32,241 nt of DNA from Bacteroidaceae bacterium (GTDB taxonomy: Bacteria; Bacteroidota; Bacteroidia; Bacteroidales; Bacteroidaceae). The position numbers were made by a program, and so were the translations under genes. Location of the stretch: assembly GCA_017383485.1 (NCBI GenBank), contig JAFNXM010000002.1:1-32241 (forward strand), given 5' to 3'. A model generated the notes under the pieces. The model saw only the letters and a list, made by a program, of their open reading frames with translations, had not been told where the DNA came from and did not search any database. Positions 1 to 8,770 of the stretch are shown piece after piece; the first letter of the stretch is position 1; the number at the start of each line of letters is the position of its first letter.

Positions 1-38
1 CTATTGAGGATATGTTTATAAAATTAATGGAACAATGA
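1..38 (+). CDS. ABC transporter ATP-binding protein, C-terminal tail (partial)
   Basis: Only the last 12 codons are inside the window. They read IEDMFIKLMEQ and then stop at TGA (36-38). A tail of the type 'S-I-E-D-x-F-I-x-L-M' is usual at the end of ABC-2 type ATPases. The stop overlaps the next ATG by four bases (ATGA, 35-38), so this is the upstream, translationally coupled partner of the next ATPase. In YbhF-like exporters two ATPase modules sit side by side, here as separate genes. The call rests on a short tail plus context. Confidence 0.6.
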   Translation, partial: IEDMFIKLMEQ

Positions 39-775
39 ATGACGTCATCATATCTGTAAAGGATTTGACCAAATGTTTTGGTAATTTCACTGCGGTCGAC
101 CATATTTCGTTCGAAGTAAAGCTTGGTGAGATATTTGGTTTTCTTGGCGCCAATGGAGCCGGCAAGAGTACTGCCATGCGTATGCTCTGCGGATTGAGTT
201 ATCCAACCTCTGGCAGTGGAAATGTAGCTGGTTTTGATGTGATGACTCAGGGAGAAGATATTAAACGGCACATCGGTTATATGAGTCAAAAGTTTTCTCT
301 TTACAACGACTTGACTGTATGGGAAAATATCCGATTCTTTGCTGGCATCTATGGGTTATCTCGACAGGACACAATCATTCGTGCCAACGATATATTGGAT
401 AGACTTCATTTCGCCTCCGAACGCAATGTTTTGGTAGAGTCTCTACCTCTTGGTTGGAAGCAGAAGTTGGCATTTGCCGTTGCCACAATCCATCATCCCG
501 AAGTCGTTTTTCTGGACGAACCAACAGGCGGTGTAGACCCTATTACTCGTCGCCAATTTTGGGAAATGATATACGAGGCAGCTGATGCTGGCACCACAGT
601 ATTTGTGACCACGCACTATATGGACGAGGCAGAATATTGCACGCGAGTATCTATTATGGTAGATGGTCAAGTTCGAGCCCTGGACACCCCAAGCAATTTG
701 AAAAAGCAATATAGTGCCCAATCAATGGACGAAGTGTTTAGGTATTTAGCTCGTGGAGCACAGCGTGGAGAATAA
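35..775 (+). CDS. ABC transporter ATP-binding protein (YbhF/CcmA-like drug exporter)
   Basis: Cytoplasmic ATPase predicted to energise the two ABC-2 permeases encoded downstream; the substrate is unknown. The 246 residues form one nucleotide-binding domain. Walker A is GANGAGKS (38-45), the signature is LPLGWKQ (137-143) and Walker B is VVFLDEP (157-163), followed by a switch histidine in VTTHYMDEAE. The signature departs from LSGGQ in the way usual for the second ATPase of YbhF-type exporters. The ATG overlaps the stop of the preceding ATPase fragment by four bases, and the permease gene starts 11 bases after the stop, so this is an operon. Whether it exports drugs, bile salts or lipids cannot be told from sequence. 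Confidence 0.9.
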   Translation: MNDVIISVKDLTKCFGNFTAVDHISFEVKLGEIFGFLGANGAGKSTAMRMLCGLSYPTSGSGNVAGFDVMTQGEDIKRHIGYMSQKFSLYNDLTVWENIRFFAGIYGLSRQDTIIRANDILDRLHFASERNVLVESLPLGWKQKLAFAVATIHHPEVVFLDEPTGGVDPITRRQFWEMIYEAADAGTTVFVTTHYMDEAEYCTRVSIMVDGQVRALDTPSNLKKQYSAQSMDEVFRYLARGAQRGE

Positions 776-786
776 GGAGAATTGAT

Positions 787-1881
787 ATGAAAAATAATTT
801 TTTATCCTTCGTCAAAAAGGAATTTCTGCATATCTTGCGAGATGTACGCACGATGTTGATAGTCCTAATCATCCCGGTAGTGCTGATGGTGCTCTTTGGG
901 TTCGCTATATCTACGGAGATAAACAATTTAAACGTAGCAGTAGTGATGCCAGTGAAGACCTCTGCGCTATGCCAAAGTGTTGAGCGTTTAGACCACAATC
1001 CCTATTTTACAATGATTGGAGAAATCAGCGAAAGCGATGTAGACCAAGTATTGCGTAGCGGAAAAGCAGACGTCGTTGTAGTGTTTCACAAAGATTACGA
1101 CCGCCTGTTGCTCGAGCGTGCTCAAGGGGTAGATACGCCGCCTGTCATGCAGTTTGTGTTTGATGCCAGCAATACGAATACAGCGCAATCAGGTGTAATG
1201 TATTTACAAAATGTATTGACCTCAGACCTCACCCCCCAAGGGATGCTCAATCTGCATATGTTGTACAATCCACAAATGAAGTCTGCATACAATTTTGTGC
1301 CGGGCATTATGGGTTTTATCTTCATCTTGATTTGCGCGATGATGACATCTGTTTCCATCGTTCGCGAGAAGGAAGTTGGTACAATGGAAGTCTTGCTTGT
1401 ATCCCCAGCTCGACCTTTCAAAATCATATTAGCGAAGATGATACCCTACTTCGTCATTTCCTGCATCAATCTATTCACTATTTTAATGATAGCACACTTC
1501 CTGCTTGATGTGCCTATGTCTGGTGGTTGGTGGGGAATAATTGTAGTGTCTGCCATTTACTTGATACTGGCCCTTTCGCTTGGGTTGTTGATATCAGCTC
1601 TGGCATCATCTCAGGTGATAGCTTTACTTATATCAGCAATGTTGCTATTATTACCCATGATGATGCTGTCTGGTATGGTATTCCCACTCGAAAATCTGCC
1701 ATCCGTACTAAGTCCTTTGCCCAATTTTGTGCCTGCAAGATGGTATATCGAAGCAGTGCGCAAACTGATGATCATGGGCTTGCCTCTATCCTCGGTATGG
1801 CAGGAAGTACTTATCATGACACTTATGATTGTAGTGTTGATGACCATCAGTTTAAAGAGATTTAAAGATAGGTTGGAGTGA
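787..1881 (+). CDS. ABC-2 type permease (YbhS-like)
   Basis: Inner-membrane permease of 364 residues. It has the ABC-2 layout: a cytoplasmic start (FVKKEFLHILRD), one membrane segment at about 22-42, a large extracytoplasmic domain to about residue 170, then about five membrane segments. The 'REKEVGTMEVLLVSP' stretch is the family's coupling region (YbhS/YhhJ type: R-E-K-E-x-G-T-x-E-x-L). A strong ribosome-binding site, AAGGAGA, lies just before the ATG. It follows the ATPase by 11 bases and should pair with the second permease (2063-3166) as a heterodimer. The gap to that partner is unusually long because of a tandem repeat array. Confidence 0.9.
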   Translation: MKNNFLSFVKKEFLHILRDVRTMLIVLIIPVVLMVLFGFAISTEINNLNVAVVMPVKTSALCQSVERLDHNPYFTMIGEISESDVDQVLRSGKADVVVVFHKDYDRLLLERAQGVDTPPVMQFVFDASNTNTAQSGVMYLQNVLTSDLTPQGMLNLHMLYNPQMKSAYNFVPGIMGFIFILICAMMTSVSIVREKEVGTMEVLLVSPARPFKIILAKMIPYFVISCINLFTILMIAHFLLDVPMSGGWWGIIVVSAIYLILALSLGLLISALASSQVIALLISAMLLLLPMMMLSGMVFPLENLPSVLSPLPNFVPARWYIEAVRKLMIMGLPLSSVWQEVLIMTLMIVVLMTISLKRFKDRLE

Positions 1882-1927
1882 AAAAAAACTTTGGCTCGAC
1901 GTATTGATATTAACTTAAATCCCTGCC

Positions 1928-2047
1928 ACTCGTCAACTCGTCCACTCGTCAACTCGTCCACTTGTCAACTCGTCCACTCGTCAACTCGTCCACTCGTCAA
2001 CTCGTCCACTTGTCAACTTGTCAACTCGTCAACTTGTCAACTCGTCA
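1928..2047. repeat. 8-bp tandem repeat array (ACTCGTCA/ACTCGTCC/ACTTGTCA), 15 units
   Basis: Fifteen uninterrupted 8-base units run head to tail. Each reads ACT(C/T)GTC(A/C), and the first ten largely alternate ...GTCA and ...GTCC. A degenerate unit, ACTTTAAC, follows. The array fills most of the 181-base gap between the two permease genes. Eight is not a multiple of three, so any reading frame through it cycles through all frames. The open frames seen here (Ser-Thr-Arg-Gln-Leu-Val type repeats) are by-products. Related octamers recur at 32074-32127. Confidence 0.95.
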
Positions 2048-2062
2048 ACTTTAACAACCTCC

Positions 2063-3166
2063 ATGCGCAAACTATTCATACTTTTACAAAAGGAATTTAT
2101 TCAGATATTTCGCAATCCCATCATACCCCGTCTCATTTTCATCTTCCCTGTTATGGTGATGTTGGTGATGCCATGGGTCACAACGATGGATGTACGCGGC
2201 GTCAAACTATCCATTGTCGACCAGGACCACTCCACCCTGTCACGCCGTATATGTTCGGATATCAGTCATTCAGACTATTTCGTATCTGGCGATTCTGTCA
2301 CAGGTATAGCTGGGGCATTCGATTTGGTCGAAGATTGCCAGGTAGATATCATCATGCAGATACCTCAGGGGTTCGAGCGTCAACTCATGTCTCCCTCCCC
2401 CCTCTCTATTGATATATCTGCCAATGCAGTCAATGCTACCAAGGGGGCCCTGGGTGGACAATATTTGGTGCAAAGTATTCAGAAATCTTTATTGGGATAT
2501 AATAGCAATTATGGCGGTGCTACGATGTCAGATTTAGTTTCTGTGCAGTATCGATACAATCCCACCCTTGACTATCGCTATCTGATGATACCGGCACTGA
2601 TGATTATGCTCCTCATTATGATATGCGGTTTCCTGTCAGCCATCAATATTGTGCAGGAAAAGGAAAGCGGCACTATCGAGCAAATCAACGTCACCCCCTT
2701 GGGTCGATTCACCTTTGTTTTGGGCAAGCTCATCCCCTTCTGGATCATCGGACTGGTCGTGATAAGTATTGCTATGACTGTGGCATGGCTGGTCTATGGA
2801 TTGTCGCCAGCAGGTTCGCTATGGTGCATATATTTAGCGACGTTACTATTCATCCTTGGTTTTTCAGGATTTGGTGTAGCCATTGCCAATATCTCTGACA
2901 ACATTCAGCAGACCATGTTTTTGATGTTCTTCTTTATCATCATCTTTCTGCTCCTGTCGGGTTTACTCACCCCCATCAGTTCCATGCCAGAATGGGCACA
3001 AGATTTCACCCTGCTGCTCTCACCGCGCTATTACATCGAAATCATGCGCTCCGTATATCTGAAGGGTACACACTTCACAGAGTTGTGGCAGAACTATGCC
3101 CTACTCGCCCTCTTTGTCGTAGTATTCAACGTCCTGGCAGCACTGACCTACAGGCGACAGGTTTAG
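2063..3166 (+). CDS. ABC-2 type permease (YbhR-like)
   Basis: Second inner-membrane permease of the exporter, 367 residues from the chosen ATG (MRKLFILLQKEF). It has a cytoplasmic start, one membrane segment, an extracytoplasmic domain of about 140 residues, and about five further segments. The family motif VQEKESGTIEQINVTPLG marks the coupling loop. An upstream TTG at 2018 is in frame, but it lies inside the octamer array and would only add repeat-encoded residues. The ATG at 2063 starts exactly where homology to permeases begins. There is no clear ribosome-binding site. The gene is the last of the operon; the next gene converges on it. Confidence 0.9.
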   Translation: MRKLFILLQKEFIQIFRNPIIPRLIFIFPVMVMLVMPWVTTMDVRGVKLSIVDQDHSTLSRRICSDISHSDYFVSGDSVTGIAGAFDLVEDCQVDIIMQIPQGFERQLMSPSPLSIDISANAVNATKGALGGQYLVQSIQKSLLGYNSNYGGATMSDLVSVQYRYNPTLDYRYLMIPALMIMLLIMICGFLSAINIVQEKESGTIEQINVTPLGRFTFVLGKLIPFWIIGLVVISIAMTVAWLVYGLSPAGSLWCIYLATLLFILGFSGFGVAIANISDNIQQTMFLMFFFIIIFLLLSGLLTPISSMPEWAQDFTLLLSPRYYIEIMRSVYLKGTHFTELWQNYALLALFVVVFNVLAALTYRRQV

Positions 3167-3389
3167 GTGTGATGCTTGGAACAGATTTTTTTCTTCCTAT
3201 GAAATCACTGTTTCATCCCGTCAGGCAAAAATCTCATGGGCGAGAAAACGGTCTCATAGGGTAAGTTTTTTTTGCGACACATTATTTTCTGGCAAGGCAA
3301 AGCTAAGCAGTAAGCCTATAAAAACGTGAGTTCGGTATAAGCGCTATGTTATTTCATCCACGACGGCGAATCTCTCAAAGGATGATGAT

Positions 3390-3472
3390 AAAAAAGTCTT
3401 ACCTTTTTTAAATTTTGAGACGTCTCGTTGAAATTATCTAAGACTTTTTTACAACAAAACGTCGCATTTTTT
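3390..3472. repeat. Dispersed repeat copy 1 with 12-bp inverted repeat
   Basis: The core reads GAGACGTCTCGTTGAAATTA (3417-3436). GAGACGTCTC is a perfect 10-bp palindrome. A perfect 12-bp inverted repeat encloses it: AAAAAAGTCTTA at 3390-3401 and TAAGACTTTTTT at 3439-3450. A partial second copy, AAAACGTCGCATTTTTT, follows on the other orientation. Related copies lie at 10998-11068, 16216-16267, 21516-21585 and 28127-28165. Confidence 0.75.
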
Positions 3473-3666
3473 AGTACCCACTCGACACATTTGCAGATGT
3501 CGTATAGTCTACAGAAAAATCCCTGCTATAATGGCATGGCTTGCAGGCCTGTGGATGCAGATACAATGACTGGATGTTTTTATATCATAGAGACACCAAT
3601 GAATTTTTTGCCTTATGCCCCCTTTTCATCACCCCCTTTATACCCACCTCACGTCCATAAAAGCAT

Positions 3667-3697
3667 ATGGCGCCACATGCCGAGGGTGTGACGCCAT
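3667..3697 (-). terminator. Probable terminator of the protease-like gene
   Basis: ATGGCGCCACA (3667-3677) pairs with TGTGACGCCAT (3687-3697) with one mismatch and a 9-base loop. On the minus strand the hairpin is followed by GCTTTTATGG. It lies 36 bases past the stop of the large minus-strand gene. The T-tract is short, so efficiency is uncertain. Confidence 0.5.
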
Positions 3698-3733
3698 AAT
3701 TGTAGGGTTGGATTGAAAATTATATTCCGAGGA

Positions 3734-6700
3734 TTATTTCACGACCTTCTGGCCGTCCTTGATATAAACGCCTCGCTGAGTCTGTGTGACCCTGCGTCCG
3801 CTGATGTCATAGATATCTGCATCGCTATTGGTACCCAGATTTACGCCATCCACACTGACATCTTCGAACTGGATGAGGTAGTAGGACTGGATGCCCGATG
3901 TGCGAGAGATGGGCAGATATGCACGATGTGAAGCAAAGGATGAACCAGAGGGAACAAATGCGGGTTCGCCGAGCGATGTGGGGTCCAGTGAATAATAGAT
4001 ATTGGTGGACACAGGGTGACCCGATGTGTGTTCGCTGACCAGCAGGTTGTCGCCAGTGCTGGTCGGACATTGGTCGGCGGTCTTTTCAAAAGTATATTTA
4101 CCTGCTTCGCCACAGATGATGACTGGGCAGCGTGCTGGCAAGACATCAGAGAGCAATGCTGTAGCCACGGCTACGTTGTCGCGCACATCGGTGATCATGA
4201 TAGATAGGAGTCCCTCGGGGAGGCGTGCGTCGTAGGGCAGGCTGACTGTGGTATAACCTGCAGCAGGCACAGTCAGGACGTAGTCGTCTGTGGTATTGCC
4301 CTCGAGTACGGTGAAGTCGCTCTTGACCAAATCAAACTGTTGGATAGTGAAGCAGGACTTGCCCTTCATATTCACAACGAGACCGAGTGATACCTGCGAT
4401 TCGTGGCTGAGTATGAAGCTGACTTCGTTCTTGGTCGTAGTGCCAGACTTTTCGGCCATCTTGCTAAATGCAAGCGCTTTTTGTCCCAGCGCGCTGGTGC
4501 TGGGCAGTGTGCTGCCTTCGGCTACGACGAGATAGGAGTCCTCGCATTGACCTTCGTAGGTCTCGTCGTAGTGAGCGGTGAAGGTGTAGTAGCCTGCAGG
4601 CAGGGTGATGGTCTGATAAACCTTGTGGTCAGCGAGTGTAGAGAAACCGTCCCATGTGGTGGTGAATGTCATACACTGGCTCTTCTGCATATCGACGTGT
4701 GCACCTGTGGTGATGTTGCCACTCTTCACATTGCCCTCTTGCTTCCAACCCTTGAGTTCGTAGAAACGATTTGAGGGGCTTGGGTTGACCAAAGTATTGT
4801 TGTGCTCGAATGCCTTGCGATAGTTGGTCAGATAGGTAGAAGTGACCGTCTCGGGTGCAGCAGTTTCGCCAAAATTCAGGACGAATACACCGCGAGACAA
4901 TCCCCAAGCATCGCCATCGGGGCCGAATCCACTGCGTGTGGCATGATACCCCTTGGAAGTGCGGTCTTGTACCGAACCACCGCTTTGGTTGAAGTCGTAG
5001 TAGAGTACGAGTCCATCAGCCGATACGGCATTATTCACATTGGCGATAGGAGCATTGGCATAGGTGCGCAGTTTGGATACGGACAAGACTTTGTTCCACA
5101 CACGCAGTTCGTCGATAGAGCCATAGAAAGGTGTGTCGCTGCCACCGACCTGGAACTTGCCAGGCTTGTAGGTCAATGATGTGATGCCAGGGTTGCCCTT
5201 GGTGATGAGTTGGCCATCGCGATAGTATTGTACGACGCCGCTCTTGAAGGTAACGGCATAGTGGTGCCATTCGCCAGTGACGATGTAGCCCTCTTGGCTA
5301 TAGCACTTTTTGCCAGCAATGCTCAGTTGCAAGACACCCTTGTTGTTGGCCTTCAGCAACAGCGTGTTGTCGGTATCACCCATGCCGTGGGTGTAGGTGC
5401 CGAGCTGTGTAGGATTCATCCACCAATCGATGGTAAAGTCTGTCTGAGACACAGTGAATGGAGAGTTGGCAGAGATAGAAGCCGAACTACCGCCGAAGTT
5501 GAGTCCGTTCTTGCTGTCGGCATTGGCAACGTATAGCGCTTTGTTGAGTGTCTTGGAAGACATACCCGCATCGTTCTTGGCTGTGAGGGTGATGTTGTAG
5601 ACACCTGGTTGGTCGAGTGTGAGTGTAGGATTTTGTCCCATAGCTACGAATGAGTTGCCCGAGCTGACCAACTTCCATGTCCAGTCGGTAGGACCACCGG
5701 TAGACTTGTCAGTCAAAGTAAAACTTTCACCCTTCAGAATCAACGAAGGCGATACGGCAAAGTCCACCTTAGGCGCTGCAGCTTCGACGCGGATAGTCTG
5801 CGATGTGCTGCGGGTATTGCCCGAAGGTGTGCTGACGCTCAATGTGACGGTGTATGTGCCACCCTTGGCGTATGTAGTAGCGGCTTGAGTGGTCGATGCT
5901 TTCTCAACCTCTGCACCAGGCATGCTCCATTCGTAGGTATAGCCCAATTGGGGAGCATTAGGAATAAATGTGACACGTTCGCCACTCTTCACTGTAGATT
6001 GAGACATGGTGAAAGATGCATCTGCTGCAGGAGCTTCGGTGACGTAGATTGTACGTTCAGCAGTAGATGAAGCACCCGAACCCGTCTTGGCTGTCACCTT
6101 CACTGTCTTTGAACCTGTAGACTTGAATGTGACACTTGGGGCTGCTGACGAGAGGTTGTTGATGCCTGCATCACTGATGGTCCAAAGCAATTCTGACACA
6201 GACTCAGAGCAAGAAGCGGTAAGTTTCACAGGAATACCAGCATAGACATTGCCCGAAGGTGAGTTGATTGAAACCGAAGGCGAAGTGGTTGAAGGTTTCA
6301 CGCTGGGCTGTGTGGCATCATTCTTGGCAAAATTATTATTAAGCAATGTAGCATGATTGCCTCCGATATAGTCGCGTAGCATGTTCACCCCATTTTCGTC
6401 AGTGAAGGTGTCGCCACGATAGTAAGCTACAAGTCCGCTAGGCATCACGGTGCCTGTAAATTCGAGATTCTTAGCAGAAGAAATTTGAGAAGCAGAGCGT
6501 GCATAGTTCCATACACGAACTTCGTCAACCTTAGCATTCCAAGCATCACCACCAGTAGCACGGAAGTTCAAATTGCCAAAACCTCCCAAACCGCTATATG
6601 TGCTTGAAGTGATGCTACCCTTGTTCTGACCATTGATATAAGCCGTCATGACATTGCCATTGACAGTAAATGCAACGTGAGTCCAGGTGCCTGTACGCAA

Positions 6701-8686
6701 AGAATTTGCTGAAGTATTGATACGGTTGCTGGTGTCCCAACCTACTGTGAAGGTACCATTGGCATTGGCATGGAACATGAATGAGCCCCAACCTGGGCCT
6801 GCAGCTTGATTCCAGTCAGACAAAGAATTAGGACAAATCCAGAATTCTACAGTCGCTTGATTGTAGCTGCTGGTGAAGACATTAGGAATAGAGAAACCTG
6901 AGTTCTTCAGATTGACAGAAGTATTATATAAGCCATTTGGCTGGATAGGCGTACTGGTCTTCACCTGTGCAGATTCAACCTTATCATCGTCATAAAGTGC
7001 TGAAACAGCAAAGGTGGTTTGCTTAGCAGAACTATTGTATGAGGGTTGGTATGACAAGGTGTTGGCAGACACAGTGGTTTGCTTGACACCATCTACATAT
7101 ATATTATAACCTACGACATTGTGGCCAGACTTGACTGGAGCTTGCCAAGATAATGTGCTGCCAGTGAAGGTCGGATTCTGAGGAGCATAGTAAGACTCGC
7201 CATATACGACTACAGATATTATGGTCTTGTTGCCACGATTCTGGATTTGCACCTTACCACCTGGCAGATTAAATGGTGTTTCGATACCCTTTGTGTCATG
7301 TTCATAGTCCATGATACTAGCATTATGGATATATCCGCTACCTGCTGCCCAAGACTTGGTTTCAATGATAAAGAAATACTTCAAAGGCATATTTCTGTCG
7401 AACGATGCAGAAAGGTCTGTCAAGTCGTATCCGAATTCCATGGGTTCGTTGTGTACACCATCTGCCCACTTACCGAGCATTGGCACTTGGGGTGCAGGGT
7501 TAGTGTTACCATAGTTACCATCTCCGGCATACTTGAAGTGGTCGAACACTACGGTCTTTTCAGGCGAAGTAGCATTGAGGTCTGAAGAAACACCTGCGCT
7601 GAGGCAAATTTCACTACGGCGAGAATATTCCATCTTCAACTTAATGGTGCGAAGTGGGCGATAATCTTTTCTTACCTTATAGATTTCTGGATACCACCAG
7701 TCGCCTGAGAAAGAGTCGTCTTGTCTGAAGTACGAACCACCATAAGCATAGGGACAGTAAATAAAACCCTTTGATGCCCAGGTATTACCCCAAGAATTGA
7801 CAATAATCCATGCACCAACTTCGTCGGCACTCTTTTCACCATAAATACCATTGTCGTTGAGGTCGAACTCTACACGATCATCATAACCGACGATAGTCAA
7901 AGCGTGGTCTACCTGTGGACCCCAAGTATTGAGGTATTGCAGACCTACAACTCCAGCATTGCTATTTGCAGTCGTATTGGGAATAGGACGATAGGTCAGT
8001 CCGGCACTTGCTACACCGATACCGCAAATACCACCTCCGTGGAAAGAATTGTCACCACTGTGATTCCACAACCAATGTTTCACAGCTTCACGACCTTCCT
8101 CGGTACCGACGTGCATTGGGAAGTTGGCTGGGCGATACATTCTGTTGTGCATGGCTTCAAACCATTTGTCATAACCAGTCATCCAGCCGAAGTTGTTGTC
8201 ACGTTCTTCCTGATAACCAAAAAGCGAAGAATAAGTGCGACCACCATACGTTGCACTAGAAGGCACACCGACATTTTGCACAAATTCATCCTTACCCGAG
8301 TTACCATTAGTCAGCAACCACACAAAGTGTGAAGGGTAGTTGTTTTCATTCTTAGAACCATCAAGATTGCGGTACGCATTCAGCTCATGGGTGAACATGT
8401 AGCAGATACGAGATGCCGAACCACACGAACCTCCATCTTGATTGAAGACAGGAGGGAAGAACTTCAATTCAGCATTATTCACATGACTTGGACGACTTGT
8501 AGCCGCTCTCTTTTTACCATCCTCAGAGGGAAGGGATTTCTTGTAATTCATCAGACTTGGGTCGGGATTTAACGTCCCATTGTAGTCTGGATACATCTTA
8601 CGATTAACCTCCTGAGCCAATACTGTACTTGGTACGAGCAAGGCAATGAGCAAAAGGCTTGCAAGGTGTTTGCTAAATGATTTCAT
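3734..8686 (-). CDS. Secreted papain-fold (C1-like) multidomain protein with LamG, PKD and type IX secretion tail
   Basis: A 1650-residue surface or secreted protein. Domains in order: signal peptide 1-24 (cut after VLA); papain-like domain about 70-320; Fn3-like about 500-575; LamG/concanavalin-like about 590-740; three PKD-like repeats about 803-883, 888-967 and 972-1053; second LamG about 1060-1215; a galactose-binding-like region about 1290-1460; and a C-terminal segment ending in YDISGRRVTQ...GVYIKDGQKVVK, a type IX sorting signal of the Prevotella kind. The catalytic His261 (VDHALTIVGYDD) and Asn297 (WIIVNSWGNTW) of a C1 peptidase are clear. The nucleophile region, GGSCGSASR (85-93), lacks the usual Cys-Trp: Cys88 may serve, or the papain Cys25 position is Ala91. 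A DLNDNGIYGE loop (275-284) resembles a calcium site. Likely role: binding and cleaving host or dietary protein or glycoprotein. Activity is uncertain. Confidence 0.85.
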   Translation of the reverse strand: MKSFSKHLASLLLIALLVPSTVLAQEVNRKMYPDYNGTLNPDPSLMNYKKSLPSEDGKKRAATSRPSHVNNAELKFFPPVFNQDGGSCGSASRICYMFTHELNAYRNLDGSKNENNYPSHFVWLLTNGNSGKDEFVQNVGVPSSATYGGRTYSSLFGYQEERDNNFGWMTGYDKWFEAMHNRMYRPANFPMHVGTEEGREAVKHWLWNHSGDNSFHGGGICGIGVASAGLTYRPIPNTTANSNAGVVGLQYLNTWGPQVDHALTIVGYDDRVEFDLNDNGIYGEKSADEVGAWIIVNSWGNTWASKGFIYCPYAYGGSYFRQDDSFSGDWWYPEIYKVRKDYRPLRTIKLKMEYSRRSEICLSAGVSSDLNATSPEKTVVFDHFKYAGDGNYGNTNPAPQVPMLGKWADGVHNEPMEFGYDLTDLSASFDRNMPLKYFFIIETKSWAAGSGYIHNASIMDYEHDTKGIETPFNLPGGKVQIQNRGNKTIISVVVYGESYYAPQNPTFTGSTLSWQAPVKSGHNVVGYNIYVDGVKQTTVSANTLSYQPSYNSSAKQTTFAVSALYDDDKVESAQVKTSTPIQPNGLYNTSVNLKNSGFSIPNVFTSSYNQATVEFWICPNSLSDWNQAAGPGWGSFMFHANANGTFTVGWDTSNRINTSANSLRTGTWTHVAFTVNGNVMTAYINGQNKGSITSSTYSGLGGFGNLNFRATGGDAWNAKVDEVRVWNYARSASQISSAKNLEFTGTVMPSGLVAYYRGDTFTDENGVNMLRDYIGGNHATLLNNNFAKNDATQPSVKPSTTSPSVSINSPSGNVYAGIPVKLTASCSESVSELLWTISDAGINNLSSAAPSVTFKSTGSKTVKVTAKTGSGASSTAERTIYVTEAPAADASFTMSQSTVKSGERVTFIPNAPQLGYTYEWSMPGAEVEKASTTQAATTYAKGGTYTVTLSVSTPSGNTRSTSQTIRVEAAAPKVDFAVSPSLILKGESFTLTDKSTGGPTDWTWKLVSSGNSFVAMGQNPTLTLDQPGVYNITLTAKNDAGMSSKTLNKALYVANADSKNGLNFGGSSASISANSPFTVSQTDFTIDWWMNPTQLGTYTHGMGDTDNTLLLKANNKGVLQLSIAGKKCYSQEGYIVTGEWHHYAVTFKSGVVQYYRDGQLITKGNPGITSLTYKPGKFQVGGSDTPFYGSIDELRVWNKVLSVSKLRTYANAPIANVNNAVSADGLVLYYDFNQSGGSVQDRTSKGYHATRSGFGPDGDAWGLSRGVFVLNFGETAAPETVTSTYLTNYRKAFEHNNTLVNPSPSNRFYELKGWKQEGNVKSGNITTGAHVDMQKSQCMTFTTTWDGFSTLADHKVYQTITLPAGYYTFTAHYDETYEGQCEDSYLVVAEGSTLPSTSALGQKALAFSKMAEKSGTTTKNEVSFILSHESQVSLGLVVNMKGKSCFTIQQFDLVKSDFTVLEGNTTDDYVLTVPAAGYTTVSLPYDARLPEGLLSIMITDVRDNVAVATALLSDVLPARCPVIICGEAGKYTFEKTADQCPTSTGDNLLVSEHTSGHPVSTNIYYSLDPTSLGEPAFVPSGSSFASHRAYLPISRTSGIQSYYLIQFEDVSVDGVNLGTNSDADIYDISGRRVTQTQRGVYIKDGQKVVK

Positions 8687-8697
8687 AATATTATTTT

Positions 8698-8709
8698 TTA
8701 ACGCGTTAA
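8698..8709. promoter_or_regulatory. 12-bp palindrome TTAACGCGTTAA in the protease-like gene leader
   Basis: A perfect palindrome begins 12 bases upstream of the start codon of the large minus-strand gene, inside an A/T-rich stretch. Its position would suit an operator or a hairpin over the translation start. I found no convincing -7 box TAnnTTTG for this gene. Confidence 0.4.
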
Positions 8710-8770
8710 TATTTTTTGATTTTTTAGAGTGAATTTCAATGTTATCAATTATTTATCCAGGATATAAGTT

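Larger units (their letters stand above)
3167..3733. other. Intergenic region between convergent genes, no coding signal
   Basis: About 570 bases separate the end of the ABC operon from the end of the large protease-like gene on the other strand. The region holds a copy of the dispersed GACGTCTCGTTGAAA repeat and a terminator hairpin for the minus-strand gene. A short match to the repeat (TTTTTTGCGACAC) lies near 3267. The open frame at 3428-3691 shows no recognisable protein. Confidence 0.7.

Noticed and set aside
1928-2047. Possible CRISPR array
   Set aside because: Units are 8 bp and contiguous with no spacers.
1891-2412. Open frame of 173 codons through the octamer array
   Set aside because: Its residues are Ser-Thr-Cys-Gln-Leu-Val type repeats dictated by the tandem DNA, and the rest is out of frame with the real permease gene.
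3428-3691. 87-codon plus-strand frame after the ABC operon
   Set aside because: It starts inside a dispersed repeat, ends over a terminator hairpin, and lacks protein-like features.
4403-4774. Plus-strand frames inside the large protease-like gene, such as this 123-codon one
   Set aside because: The minus-strand frame is continuous over 1650 codons with recognisable domains; the opposite frames are shadows.
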